Origin: Nautilus pompilius
Lineage: Eukaryota; Mollusca; Cephalopoda; Nautilida; Nautilidae
Direction of reading: 5' to 3'
NCBI GenBank assembly: GCA_018389105.1
Contig: JACATO010002458.1
Span: forward strand, 228,501 to 292,500
Length of the DNA stretch: 64,000 nt
Position numbers and translations under genes: made by a program. Positions 1-12,730 of this stretch are shown here, in pieces; positions within the stretch are counted from its first letter, which is position 1; each line of letters starts with the position of its first letter. The notes under the pieces are model-generated. The model was not told the DNA's origin and did not search any database. It was given only the letters and a program-made list of their open reading frames with translations.

Positions 1-1929
1 TTTTTTTATATTTCAGACAAACATCTGTTCGCATATTATAGAAAAGGAAAAAAGATAAGGAATACTATATAAAGATTTAACTGTTTTCCAGATTTTATAA
101 ATATGTTGGAAATACTTTAGTTCTTTGGTGAGAATTCACATTCGCTGTCTATATTTTCTGCTTCACCTTTATCATTTTTTAAAAATATTTCGGTACCAGG
201 ATGTTGAAATAGCGTATATATCACACACACACTCAATGATATACCTAAATAATAAATAAAAGCACTCTTTGTTTTCTATTTCCTGTTTCGTTATAATTAT
301 CCCGTGGAACCACTAAGAATAAACATTCTCACGTGCTGAGTCTTCAAAAACATGAAGATGTTTTTATTTATCGACTTTTAATTTATAAAGCAAAATCTAC
401 ACAAAGCTTCGGTTAATCCTTCTTCTCTGTAAGGTATTACAGTCTCACGAGCCCGTGTAGTGCTGTCCAAACCTGCTGATCTTCAAAGAGGTGTGTGCGT
501 GGGCAACTATTTCGTGTAAGGCGAAGTATATTTTTTAATATCCCTATTAAACAAATAAGTAAATAAAAAGTCCGGATTATTTGGCTCCTACATAATCTGA
601 CCAGATAAAATGTCTCTCAAAATAGCGAAGAACTCAAAACGGGAAGCCCCTTTTTTTCTCCGATCTTAAGATCTCTCCCACATAAAGCGTAGCGATACAC
701 TCCAAGAATCCCTACTCCTCACACGCAGTTTTACTCTTCCGCTTCGCCCCCCCCACACACCCTATATACAGCCTATTTTTTTGCTGCATGCGCACCAAAA
801 TAGAAACAAAAGGAATGCCTCTGAAGAAAGCGCCCGGCTAGCAGAATTTTACAGAAATCCGCTAATTTGTCCTTTCCTATCTGACGCTTCCTTCTGTTTG
901 CTTCTTCTTCTTCTTCTTTTCTTTTTGTTTTTCGATGTAATTTCCCCTAACAGTCTAAACCTTAAGCCGTCACGTGTTACCCGAAATCTAGCATGGCGAT
1001 GTTGTAATCTAAGTTAAAGGGATTTTGCATTCCGTTTGCAAACGTTCCCAGAGTTTCTTGCTTTTCTTTGGCGCAGGAGACAGGTTTATTCGGTTTCCTT
1101 ATTATTTGCTATTTCACTATCGGAACTTAACCTACCATTATACTTTCCTTTTTACTTGCAAACTGAAATTTAAAAAAAAACCAAAAAAACTTTGATTTTC
1201 AGAAAATCTTCGAAACCGACATTATTCTTTATTTTTAAATCGCGAGAACGAATCTACGACGAGAGACATTTTTTTTGATGCCTCTTTTTTTATCTAAACT
1301 TTTTAAATAAAGCGGGAGATCGGGATTTACGTAATAAAAAAAAAATTAGAAAGTTATAACTATTTTCCTGCTTTACTCATTAATTATTTTAATTAGCAGT
1401 TTTCTCTTTGGAAGAAGCTGGATATTTTTACGCAGTCCCATTGCAAGTGAAGGTCCTTTACTTTGCTAGGCGATCAACCAGGTGAAACAGGAAGTCTGAC
1501 GCCACGAGGTAGACGTAGTCATAGACTCGCCAGGTCCGATGTCACGTGATTTCAATTTATTGTCGTTAAATCTAAAAGAAAACCAAAACGAAATGCATGA
1601 ACAATAATGATTTTTTGGGAGACGAGAGAGTTGACGAATCTTTTGTCTTTGCGTGCGTGGAAAGAATTTTTACCAAGATTTCTGTCGAAGAAAAATTCTC
1701 CCATCACCAACCCAACTCCCTCCTCCTCCTCCTCATCCTCATCCGCGACCTTTAGCTTTCCGCAAAGCGACGCGCGTGGTTTTCAAAGAAACTCGAAACA
1801 CGACTACATCGAAAATAATATTAACACCCATACACAATACTTCCCAGTGATATTTCCCCTTTTTTTTAAAAAAAAAAAAGTCGCCGATGTTTTGTGGCCA
1901 ATTTTATGTTCTGAATTAATTCAAAGCAT
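1..1929. other. No gene recognised; AT-rich DNA
   Basis: I see no convincing coding sequence, RNA gene or transposon here. The stretch is AT-rich with several homopolymer A/T runs and a pyrimidine tract near 900-930. Short open frames near 781-1017 and 1607-1850 start at non-ATG codons or run into low-complexity serine/proline codons and match no domain I know. Confidence 0.6.
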
Positions 1930-1930
1930 A

Positions 1931-1961
<31 letters not shown>

Positions 1962-2053
1962 GTGTGTGCGTGTGTGTGTATGTGTGTGTGCGCGCGCGCG
2001 CGCGTGTGTGTGTGTGCGTGCGTGTGTGTGTATGTGTGTGTGCGTGTGTGTGT
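1930..2053. repeat. (TG)n microsatellite with central (CG)7
   Basis: About 124 bp of almost uninterrupted alternating purine-pyrimidine DNA. TG dinucleotides flank a pure CG run at 1991-2004, with a few CG and TA interruptions. Alternating CG/TG tracts of this kind are the classical substrate for left-handed Z-DNA. The Cys-Val and Thr-His peptides read across it are artefacts of the repeat and not proteins. Confidence 0.95.
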
Positions 2054-2941
2054 CCAGAAGGATTTTACGATAGACTGTTTTTCTCAACAGCAAAACCAAA
2101 GATTTGCCATAGAGTTTGAATTCTGTTTACCTAACCAATGATCCTCAGCGTTCACTTTCCTCCAAGCCTCCCACCCAGATCTAAGGCAGATCTGCTTCAT
2201 CATCAAACTTCCGCTCTTCTCGTGGTACTTAATTTTTTTTCCCCCTCTCATTTCATTATTTAGCTCCAATTTCGGACGCGGAAAAGAAAGGAAATATTTC
2301 AGCTATTTTTACCCATATATTTTCCCCCCGCATCCCACGTTCTAAGTTACAATATATATATATACACACACACACACACGCCAGAGACATCCAATGATGG
2401 CTTGGTGTTTTAATTTGTTGTTGTTGTAATATCTTAACAGCTTAAAGTTCCACTGACCAAAAAAATATGCTTTTGTTTAAAACGTATGGAGTCAGAAGAG
2501 GTAGCTAATGAATAATTTAATTGCTCGTGACGTCAGAGGGGGGCGGCGGCTTAGATATGTGGGTAAAAATAGCGCTCTCAGAGAATTTTCAAACGGTTCG
2601 TTTATCGTACGTTGCTGTAATGAAGCAGTGGGACTGAGGACAGTTCCAGGGTGGTAAAGAATTGTGTTTCTTTACACGTGACGATCTCTTTCTAGGACTG
2701 GAAATGCACTCCGCTAATGAATAATAAAGATTAAAAACCAGACTCGAATACAGACCGAATGTGGACATGGAAAAATTGGAATATTGCGGCAGTAAAAAAA
2801 TTCGTAGAAATGATTTTTGATCTACTTTCGTCTTAGTTACTTCGAAGAAAAATTCTGCCTCTCAAACGAGACCCAGTTTATTTAATGTTCTTGATCTACA
2901 ATGGAGAATTTTGTTGCTGTTGCTGTTTTTCCATAATGACC
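2054..2941. other. No gene recognised; AT/AC microsatellite and one isolated CRE palindrome
   Basis: A short (AT)n(AC)n tract lies at 2352-2379. A perfect TGACGTCA lies at 2528-2535, outside any CT microsatellite. Nothing else is recognisable. Confidence 0.6.
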
Positions 2942-3002
2942 ATCTCTCTCTCTCTCTCTCTCTACATGTACTGACGTGATCTCTCTCTCCCTGTCTTGTA
3001 AC

Positions 3003-3051
<49 letters not shown>

Positions 3052-3227
3052 ATTGACGTCATCTCTCTCTGTGTGTTTCTGTGTGTGTCGCTCTGCATTG
3101 ACGTCATCTCTCTCCTCTGTGTCGCTCTGCATTGACGTCATCTCTCTCTCTCTCTCTCTATCTCTCTGTGACTGACGTCATATCTCTCTACTGACGTGAT
3201 CTCTCTCTCTCCCTCTCCCGCTTTAAC

Positions 3228-3274
<47 letters not shown>

Positions 3275-3300
3275 CTCTCTCTCTCTCTACATTGACGTCA

Positions 3301-3332
<32 letters not shown>

Positions 3333-3840
3333 ACATTGACGTCATCTCTCTCCTCTCTCTCCTCTCTCTCTCTCTCTCTGTGTCGCTCTGCATTGACGTC
3401 ATCTCTCTCCTCTCTCTACATTGACATCATCTCTCTCTCTCTCTTCTCTCTCTCTCTCCTCTCTCCTCTCTCTCTCTCTCCTCTCTCTCTGTGTCGCTCT
3501 GCATTGACGTCATCTCTCTCCTCTCTCTCTCTGTTTTGACGTCATATCTCTCCAACTGTCTCTCTGTTTTGACGTCATATCTCTCTACTGACGTGATCTC
3601 TCTCTCTCTCTGCATTGACGTCATCTCTCCTCTCTCTCTCTCTCTCTCTCTCTGTGTCGCTCTGCATTGACGTCATCTCTCTCTCTCTCTCTCTCTCTAC
3701 ATGTACTGACGTGATCTCTCTCTCCCTGTCTTGTAACGTCATCTCTCTCTCTTTCTCTCTCTCCATGTACTGACGTGATCTCTCTCTCTCTCTCTGCATT
3801 GACGTCATCTCTCTCTGTCTCTCTCTCTCTATCTCTCTCA
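2942..3840 (+). repeat. CT microsatellite with interspersed TGACGTCA-like palindromes (CRE-satellite locus A)
   Basis: About 900 bp of (CT)n is interrupted roughly every 30-50 bp by a short non-CT insert whose core is TGACGTCA or a one-base variant (TGACGTGA, TAACGTCA, TGACATCA). Typical inserts read as ATTGACGTCATCTC or TACTGACGTGATCTC, often preceded by GTGTCGCTCTGC. I count about twenty inserts. A longer composite, TACATGTACTGACGTGATC followed by a CCCTGTCTTG-TAACGTCATC segment, occurs both near 2964-3010 and near 3698-3745. This shows amplification of higher-order units and not just slippage of CT. Serine/leucine-rich and arginine/glutamate-rich frames across it are repeat artefacts. Confidence 0.95.
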
Positions 3841-5954
3841 TTTTTTTTGTATTATATAAATTCTATAGTTTTTAATTATTTCTATTCTATCAGCAAAGAT
3901 ATTAAAAAAAAAACAAAAAAGCAAACTGTCAACAGTACCCACGCCGTCGCTGTAGATGAACTAAACGTGAGAAAAAACAGAGACGGATGGCAGAGGTCGA
4001 TGATAAGACGGCACGAAAATCTCGTCTACCTATTACGTCAAGTCCAATATTTTACCGTTGTGCTAAATGACAGTTCTCGGTATCTCTACTGAAACAAATA
4101 CAAACTAAGGAAAACCAGCCCCTACACATACACAAAGAAATAGCTTACAGTTTTGAAATTGTCGCAGAACGGATCACCAAAATCTTTTTATCCAGAAAAG
4201 TAGATTGGGAATCTGTGATTTTATTTTTAAATAGCCCGATGGTAAATGAATGCCTGAAGCTGTGTCTTTGACGTAATTGTACAGACAGATGGAAAATGCC
4301 TTGGTTGGAGGGATGGGTCTATAAAGTCAGGGAGTTGTATAGAAGTACTTCCTCCCCTTAAAGAATAACCAAACTGGTTGTATTGAGAAATGGCTGCGTG
4401 TTTACCGTATTTGAGCGGCGAGTGGACGGATGTGGGTATATATCCAGAAAGGTTCGCCTCATTCTTTTATTTCAGTAATTCCTTAAATACACTTGTGAGT
4501 CACGTGGCAGGGTCACGTGGCAGGGTCGATTAAAATAAACTGAGAACCGAAAAAAAAAAAAAAACTGAAATATCAATTTAAAAAAGTAAATAAAACTAAC
4601 AAGAACCAAGATTAAATAAGTAAAGTTAAGTAATTTTAGGACTAAATATTTAAAATTAATGTATCTCACGTAGAAAGGCAACGGTGGGTGATATGAAGTG
4701 ATGGAGAAAAATTGATAAGGCTGAACTGGACTGACGGACGAACATGTAAGTATATCTGTCTTTCGTAGCTGTTTGACCCACACAACTTGAAACTCAACCC
4801 CGGCTACCTCGTGGAAGATGTTTGCGCACGGAATGCCTCGTTAGCCCGACAAGGCCCGGATCTCGCCCGTCAAGCACCCCGAACCCCATGACGCTGCCAA
4901 TTCTCAGCTTTCCCGATTCTTCCCGATATAGCTCGAAGCGAACGAGAAATCATGTGACCATTCCCATGGCGTTGTTAGCGGCGTGATCTGTCTGTAATGG
5001 CCCGGCAGTTTTCTATCCATCCGCTCTCGACTCGCTTTTTCCAAACTCTAAAATAGCTGTGAAGTTTATTGCGCTTTACCCAGTCGTTGTTTTGAAGTCA
5101 GTCCGTTCGCGACGACGTTCGTGGTCGGGACTGGACAAATTCGATTCCATGTGGCAGGGTTGGTCAGCTGGATTCATATAATTTAATGGCAGAGTTCCTT
5201 AAAAATCGTCTTCCGACGCCTTCCCCTCCCCCCTTCCTTCTAAAGTCACCAGAAGACGTAATTCGTAATAATTCCGCATCGAAAGACGTGGGAAGTCATT
5301 TCCGCATAAACGGAACTTGAAATTCTCACGTCACTACCAGGAGCCACAGCCATAGAGAGAACACGAAACGCGCCAAGATTTCGTTGCTGCTAAAGCAAAA
5401 ACAAACAAACAAAAAAAAAACCACCTGTTTTCGAAAATAGAAGTCATTGGTAGCCAGCCTGCATGCGATTTCCATTGTTGTTACACCGAGAAAACCTTAA
5501 ACCAGTGATTAGCGAAAAACAGTTCTCGATAAATTACTGGCCTTTAACAAGAGTAACAAGTAAAAGGTTCCGTTCAAAAACTCAAGTTGTCTGCCCCTCA
5601 ACCGAGAATATTGCGACAACCCAATACGGAAAAGCGTACTTCTTTGCCTCACTGTCAGTTACCCCGACGGTTTATGATAAAACCTTTCGCCAACTTCGCT
5701 TCTTTTGTTTCATTGCCTTAGCAACGGCGTTTTGTTGTTGCTTCGTTTTGCTGCAAACCCTTACTACGATCCTGTCTCGTCTGGACCTTATTCACCAGCC
5801 GAGCACCAAGCAGCTCAATCCTGCTATCGTCCGGTGAATTCAAAAAGGCCTCTCACCACTTTTGGTCAAACATGTGTTCTTTCTACGGAATTTCTCATCT
5901 TTAAATGCACCTTTGAAAACTCGGTGTCTCTCCTCAGCTCGCTCTGTTGCTTGC
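3841..5954. other. No gene recognised; unassigned DNA with a 13-bp duplication
   Basis: A 13-bp unit, GTCACGTGGCAGG, containing an E-box (CACGTG), is directly duplicated at 4499-4511 and 4512-4524. An open frame at 5463-5837 (124 codons) begins with ATG. It encodes one Leu/Phe-rich hydrophobic stretch around residues 75-105 but no family I recognise, and I do not call it a gene. Confidence 0.5.
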
Positions 5955-6065
5955 CACCTGATTGGGGTTTGAACCTTGGTTTGCTCCAGCCAGGTTACTG
6001 TCCTTCGACGACTACAGGCGCTTCGCACACGCGGCGGGCCAGCACAACACGTTGGATTGATTGCA
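5955..6065 (-). repeat. Possible tRNA-derived SINE head
   Basis: On the minus strand, 5964-5977 reads AAGGTTCAAACCCC, close to an RNA polymerase III B box (GGTTCRANYCC). About 35 nt upstream, within 6001-6016, lies TGTAGTCGTCGAAGG, which is a weak A-box match. Spacing and order are tRNA-like, but the T stem does not pair well, so a functional tRNA is excluded. It could equally be chance. I see no second copy in the window to confirm a SINE family. Confidence 0.22.
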
Positions 6066-8133
6066 CCATGTTCTTTGCCTCTTGTCAGTGGAATCCTTGC
6101 AATACCAGCTTCCGCGAATTTTGTCGGTAACCACGTGTGATGCGCTGCGTATCGTTTCCCCTTCACAAAACTACTTCCGGTCAGCCGGCATGAGAAAAAG
6201 AAAAACAACAACGTCACCGGCGTCGGAGCCTCGATGTGACCGGCAAACAATAGCCACATTATCTGATGGCGGATCTCGGCTCAATGTAACCGAGGTGAAG
6301 TTCATCATGGCGAGTAATCGGATTTACCCGAACCTGGTGGCGGGAACTTGGCCCGATCTCATCTGTCCGACATAAATCAGTGGATTTATCTCCCGTGGTG
6401 GCGAGACTGTGTGAGAGTTTGCCCCGCGTGAAGGAGATCGCCGACTGTGTTCATTCTCTCTGCTTCCCAGTCTTTTGTTAGTTTATTATTATTATCCCCC
6501 CCTCTCACATGTTTATGGACACAAATCGCTTAATTTATTTGCAATTAAAGGCAGCACGCTGCGACCGTCCGTGGTCATCCGTGGGAACGAAATGATTCAG
6601 TTAAAGTCTATTTATACCGCACTATAGAACACTGATTAAATTCCCGTTAATTTGATTACCATCATTGTCGAAGATTTTTGAAGTCGTATTAGTCTCACCG
6701 GTGTCAAGCAGCTAAATCTAATGATGGTCTGATAGATGGCGAAACCGGGGAAAGGAGACAAGAGAAAACACAGCTTACGTTTGAGTTATCGGCAATGATT
6801 TTGCTTTCAATAGCCAATTCGTCTTATTTCCCCTTTCCTTCTTATTTTTTTTAGAAATGAAAAGTTTTAATTTTAAGTTTCGGTATATGGAAAATAGCGA
6901 AGCATCTTACTTTATGCTGACTTTTTGGATTTGAGTTAATTCGAGGTTAATAAGCAACCCCTCCCCCACCACCAGGGAAGATTAAATAAATCTTAAAAGA
7001 TATTGGAACGCCATACGCTCTCCGGAAATGAGAATAATAAAATGTCTAACGGAACAATTATCAAAATATAAAAATAATACAATTTAATTATACGAGAAAC
7101 CATAATTAGTATATAAAAATACTCAATTACTGCTTCTGTTAAGGATAAAGTGGTAAACAAAATTTCTAATAGATTTAATTAGATTTTGAAGAAAGGTAAC
7201 GCTGATGAAATTTCTGAAACGAGAATTCCTAGTTCCAAAGAATGGTGTACGTATTTTGTTAATTCGAATTATTATTGAACCATTTAGTGGAGTTTTGATC
7301 TATGATCAGTCGAAACCGCGGCGCAATTAGCAAGCATGGCTTTAATACACCGAAATGCGGCTCGACGGGATCAGAAAACTTCAAATAATATTACACAAGT
7401 AAAAATTTTAAAAGTTTAAGTTAGCAATTGTCTTTTTTTTTATTTTAAAAGAAATAATAGTTGTGAGCCGATTTATTCATAAGTAATCGGTGAGATCGCG
7501 AGGTGTCTGAGAAGCAGCTGGGTCCAGGCTTCGAGGAGAGCTTCCCGAAGTGTTTGGGCAAAAATCGATGTGATCGAGCGGCTTTGTCATACGTCTGACG
7601 AGTGATCGGTGTAGACTTTGAGTGGGACGGGGGGTGGTGCTTCAGAAGAGTTTTCTAGATTGTTCAAGAAGGTGCTTGAAATGGAAGTTGGTGTAATTGT
7701 TAGTGAAGTTTTGTAAAGTGCTCGACGAGTGATCGGGTTTATTCTTATATCGGGGCTTTCTTCAGGGTTCGATTACTTTCGACGCGACTCCCGGAGAGCA
7801 TCGCGAGTATCAGAGAGGTCGGGAACCAGCGTTTATCAGTAGCGCATTATTCTGATTGAGTCGAATAGTTTCCGGATAAAGGGCAAATGGTATTTCGCTA
7901 ATTGTCAATTTGAGGTAATAACCCGAGCCATTAATTGCGCCATGTTTACAGACGGGCTTAATAACCCGCACTAACGTGTGCGGGGAGGGGCAGATACTAC
8001 TCCGGGCTTTTCAGAAAACACCGAACCCCCCCATCATTTCGTTTTGATTGCGATGTGTTGGACGATTCCTTCAAATGAAAGGTTTCTCGACTACGACTCG
8101 TCTCCAATTTTCCGAGCAGTTATTTGTTCGAGA
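6066..8133. other. No gene recognised; weak 128-bp spaced duplication
   Basis: The stretch is mostly unassigned. GACGAGTGATCGG occurs at about 7598 and again about 128 bp later (about 7726), suggesting an old tandem duplication. A minus-strand ATG frame covers 5840-6259 (139 codons), overlapping the SINE-like segment; it has no recognisable domain. Confidence 0.5.
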
Positions 8134-8201
8134 ACTCTCTCCTCTCTCTCTCTCTTCAGCTCTCTCTCTCTCTCTTCATCTCTCTCTTCTCTCTTTCTTC
8201 A

Positions 8202-8239
<38 letters not shown>

Positions 8240-8307
8240 CTCTCTTCATCTCTGTCTCTCGCTCTCTTCATCTCTCTCTCTCTCTTCTTCATCTCTCTCT
8301 CTCTTCA

Positions 8308-8339
<32 letters not shown>

Positions 8340-8388
8340 TCATCTCTCTTCATCTCTCTCTCTTCTTCATCTCTCTCATCTCTCTTCA

Positions 8389-8446
<58 letters not shown>
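8134..8446. repeat. CT microsatellite with TTCATC interruptions
   Basis: About 313 bp of (CT)n is broken periodically by TTCATC or CTCATC, giving sub-units of roughly 20-40 bp. Unlike the other large CT loci it contains no TGACGTCA insert. All three plus-strand frames are open through it, which explains several apparent Ser/Leu-rich proteins here. Confidence 0.95.
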
Positions 8447-8449
<3 letters not shown>

Positions 8450-9285
8450 GCCGAGTTTTTAGCAAATACAAACGGTCCCTTAGATAAGGTGACCGACCTG
8501 GCTCCATCCAGTTTCAGTTTCTTTCCCTACGCTTTCCTAGATACTCCAGACAATCACCCCACACGCGCGCGACAGGGTTTTCGTTCCGTCCCCGGTTCCG
8601 TGTTTGTATTTCTCTCAAGGATGAAACCTTCACGCGCAAACACAACACCTATCAAGACGACGGGATTTCTCGTCGTCCAAATGTTTGGCTAAGTGGAGTA
8701 ATCCCCTCTCGCCCCCCCCCCTGCCAACCTCCCTCCTCCCTCTCTCCTCCCCCCTCTCTCTCTCTCTTTTCCTCTCGGGAGTGGTAGTAAATTGTTTCTG
8801 GCTCTCTAGCTTTCGTGGCAATAAACGTCTTTGATGTGAGCGGCCTCCGCGCTGCTCCAAGTGGCCGACAGCCTCGCGCGTCTCGTGCCGATGAAAACGT
8901 CTCCCTGATCAGAACATAAACCAGATTTTGATGACGGCTTCGATACCAATTAGGGAGCAAATCTGACTTCCTCACCAATAGGTGGTCGGTCGTGAGAAGA
9001 AAGCCGATTTGACGACAAATGTACCACCGGTTAGAAAGTCACGATTTTTCTTTATTTAAAATAACTTAAATAAATAAGAGGAAAAAATATATATATATAT
9101 ATATATACATTTATAATTTTTTTTACAGATTACGAACGTCTTTTACGGTGATTTTGGGCAACTACCTTTTAGGTGTAGTATTGTTAACGTTATATACCCT
9201 AAGCCAGCCTAGAAGCACCTGTTAGTAATTGTGTTACCTGGCTGTATATTTGGTCATAACGCTCAACACGAGACGCGTGAAGTTG
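8447..9285. other. No gene recognised
   Basis: A pyrimidine-rich block lies at 8701-8780 and a short (AT)n at about 9090-9107. I recognise no coding or RNA feature. Confidence 0.6.
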
Positions 9286-9335
9286 GAGCGATATGCGGAT
9301 TTGTCGCTACAAAGGGTCGAGGAAGGTACTATTTG
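9286..9335 (+). repeat. Dispersed repeat family 2, copy at 9.3 kb
   Basis: This segment aligns with 39813-39863 at 36 of 50 positions with one single-base gap. Most differences are transitions. The best-conserved piece is the AGGGTYGAGGAAG block. Weaker similarity extends about 50 bp upstream in both copies. It is most simply an old dispersed repeat, perhaps a SINE fragment, of unknown identity. Confidence 0.5.
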
Positions 9336-12300
9336 TCACAGAGCCCCATGGCCCAACTTGTGCCGAATAATACAGGTTTGAAAAGTTGATGAGTACATCT
9401 GCACTCCAGAGAGTATACAGAGAGTTGGAAATATTTTTGTTTTGTCTGATTCGCTATAATTTTCTCCAGCCATTTCGCCTCGTAAATCTGTCACATAAAT
9501 TCTGGGATATTGAAATTTGACATCATGTATCTAATTCCACTTGTGAAGTAACCACAAGTAATAGGAATCAATTTATCCCTTAGCTAAATCAGCTAATAGA
9601 TTTTACTGAAACATTAATAAAGCAACGACATCAAAATTTTTACTGGCCTCCTACCGAGTAAAAATTCACAAGATAATTGACGTATCGGTAATTGGGGGGG
9701 GTGTGTGTGTTTGCTTGAAGCTCTTGAAATGAGACGTCTGGCAACCCCATCTAGTGACTCTTGCTACTTTTGTGTCAGGGCCACGCCCAGCCCGTGTAGG
9801 TTCTTGAGTCTTAAGCGTCTACAGAGGATGCTCAAAAGGCGAAAGATCTGTGGTCAGGGCTGGCCGTTGTAATGATGTTATTGGCCCTAATTTGGGTAGT
9901 GACAACCCCTGGCCCTAAGTGGTCTGACGTTGTCATTCTAGAACAAGAAACCCGACGAAACCTTATTCAGGTTGTCGCTGAATAAGCACCGAGTGTCGGT
10001 CTTACATTGCGAACCGTGGATTACTGACTAACCGGGCAACTTTGAACAAAGACTTCGACATCCCTTCAGCAAGCCAACGATTCCTTTCGAAGCGAACGAC
10101 ACAGCCTGCCGGAAGAGAAATCAAAAACCGAACATACTCTTGTCAGGAGGCATCAGCATCTGCTGCAATAACTTACAAGTTGCTCAGGATAATCAAGTTT
10201 GCGATGACAATTTCTCAAAGACAACAACACAGAGACGTCTGGTGCGTGACCCTGCGTGATGAAGACGGCGGTGGTTTGTCTGGACATTCTGTCTCCCTGA
10301 CTGCCAGGAAGGTCTTTTTTATATATATTTATCTGGGTAGGTACCCTGTCACTGAGAAGCCACTCGTCTGATTATCCGTTTATTTTGAGCATCCATGTAA
10401 CGGAACTCGGCTAGGCTTGTCGTTGACGACATCGGTCTGTGTGCTTCTTCACGTGCTTCCTACCTGACATTGCTGCCCAACGAGCCGACGACTTCTGATG
10501 GGAACGCTCCTTTTCACCACTAGGCAGAAACAATAAAATGCACCCCCGACTCGAATATCTCTAGCATCTTATTCCCCTATATACCTACATACGCTGGCGT
10601 TAAAATGTCCAACCAACCCAGCATACGAAATCAATGTCACCTGCCCCTTTTTTTTCTTTTTTAGTGAGATAAACACGCATCAAAGCACATAATACACTGT
10701 ATAGCTGTTATCACTTCAAGCATCTTTTCCATTAACAGCTGCACGTTTTGGGGACCCTTTTCAGCAATTTTCCAAACCCCTATTTCTTCGACAAGTAGCA
10801 CCAAGGCTGATAAACATTAGCTGGACGTTTTGACTTTCCATTTTACTTTATCCCGCAAAAAGTTCAATGGCGTTCACGTTTGAAGATAAATAAGCCGAAA
10901 CCACGGTGCCGAGAAGTCCTGACCAAATTCTTTCCAGCAAGGTATTGTGTGTCGAGCTAAGCGGTGTGTTGTGAATCGTAGTCTTGATGCAGTATAAAAG
11001 AATTACTTGTCAGACGATTCTCTAATGAAATTGTACGACCCTCTAGAATATTGTGACATTTCATTTTTTTGTCAGAATATCGTCAGTCCTTATCAGATCA
11101 CCAGTCGCATTATAAGCAAAAATAAATAATCCCACACTTTAAAATCCCTATCACCATGATTAACCGTAAGGTAAACAAAACACAACAGGTATACTCTCGT
11201 ATTACCACAGAACGATGCAGCATCTCTCCAAAGTGAATTCCCCAAGTTTAATACTCACTCAAGATGCTTTCTATAATCTTGTTTTACCATGCCTAAAAAA
11301 GGGCTTTCTATTAACTACTAGTTCAAGTAAAGCGTCTTCTCTTAACCGTTTATTAATAGTATAAAACATGCTGACTGTTACAGAGGAATTGTAGTTTGTA
11401 GCTAACCGACTGTCTAATTTTCAACAAGGAACTTATATTCCCGTTTCTTTTATTTTCCTTTCTGGAACTTCTAAGTTTACAGCTGAGCCAATGACCTTAT
11501 TCTAGAAATGGCCGGTCACAACCTATTCTGCGTAACTCTGACTTTCTCTTCCATTGGGTGCCAGCTTCACAATGACGGACAGCTCGTTTCATATGTACTT
11601 TCGTTTTCAAATGCAATCGTCTACTGTCAAACAAAATCGTAGCTATCATTAACAATGATGCCAGTTAACATCAACAATAAATGCAAATCTGACACAATCA
11701 AATAAACTGTAGATGTCGTCTTTTTTGTACTCAAAAAGATTTCTTTCTATCTCTAAGTCCTTGTTTTTTTTTGATATTCTCTACATTTGGTTTCCAAGAT
11801 TAAAACGATAGCTCCACAAATGCACTTGTTTGCCTGCCATGCCCCAAAGATTAGATGAAAAGTGATGAATGAATCAACGTTTAGCACAAAACGACATAAA
11901 AAAAAAAAGGTTTCTAATTCCTGATAAAGACTCCAAATTGTAGTGATCCATAGATTATTGTAATACGTCAGGCGGCAATAAGTACGCGTTTTGTCTCCTT
12001 TTGTCTACATACATATATATATAAACTCTGACCATTATAATCGTATAATCACCAATTAAATATTCTATCAAGTTATGTGCTTATAGTTAAATGTATGTTG
12101 GCCTATAAACGTACAGAAAACCATGTATGCAGAAGGAAGAAAAGTTATTACAACGAACGTTAAAACATGGGTTATCTGACATGTTTGCGGACAATTTCGT
12201 GAAAGCCTACTAAGATTTTACTAATGTTAAAGCCAAGTAGTAATAGTGACTATTTATACAGTATATTTACGGTACTTGTTAACATTTTTATATGTTTGTT

Positions 12301-12339
12301 TTAAAATCTGACCATTTTTTTGGATAATCGTTTTCAAAT
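9336..12339. other. No gene recognised
   Basis: No domain-bearing frame, RNA gene or tandem array is visible over about 3 kb. The longest plus frame, around 10042-10371, opens with TTG and not ATG and resembles no family I know. Confidence 0.55.
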
Positions 12340-12473
12340 GAGAGAGCGAGAGAGAGACGGTTGAGAGGCCTGAAATGAGTGAGACGAGTCGATCGAGAGG
12401 AATTGGGAGAGAGAGAGAAGGAGGTAGGAGAGAGGAGGAGAGAGGAGGAGGAGAGGAGGAGAGAGGCGAGACG

Positions 12474-12506
<33 letters not shown>

Positions 12507-12730
12507 TGATGAGAGATGAGAGAGATGCGATGATGATTGATGATGCTGTCAATATAGACAGATGGAGAGAGAGATGGAGGAGATGAGAGAGAGAGAGGAG
12601 AGAGAGGAGAGAGCGAATGATGCTGATTGTCAATATATACAGAGAGAGAGAGAGAGAGAGATGATGATGACGTCAGTATACAGAGAGCGAGAGAGAGAGA
12701 GATGGAGAGAGAGAGAGAGAGAGAGATGGA
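12340..12730 (-). repeat. GA microsatellite with one CRE palindrome (CRE-satellite locus B)
   Basis: An imperfect (GA)n tract with AGG and GATGAT interruptions. Three successive related inserts mark it: GATGCTGTCAATATAGACAG near 12541, GATGCTGATTGTCAATATAT near 12620, and GATGATGATGACGTCAGTAT at 12660-12679. The last contains a perfect TGACGTCA at 12668-12675. The series suggests stepwise divergence between GTCAATATA and ACGTCAGTATA forms. The orientation is opposite to the locus at 2.9 kb. Confidence 0.85.

Noticed and set aside
7978..8692. Ser/Leu-rich proteins over 8.0-8.7 kb
   Set aside because: They are translations of the CT microsatellite in several frames at once.
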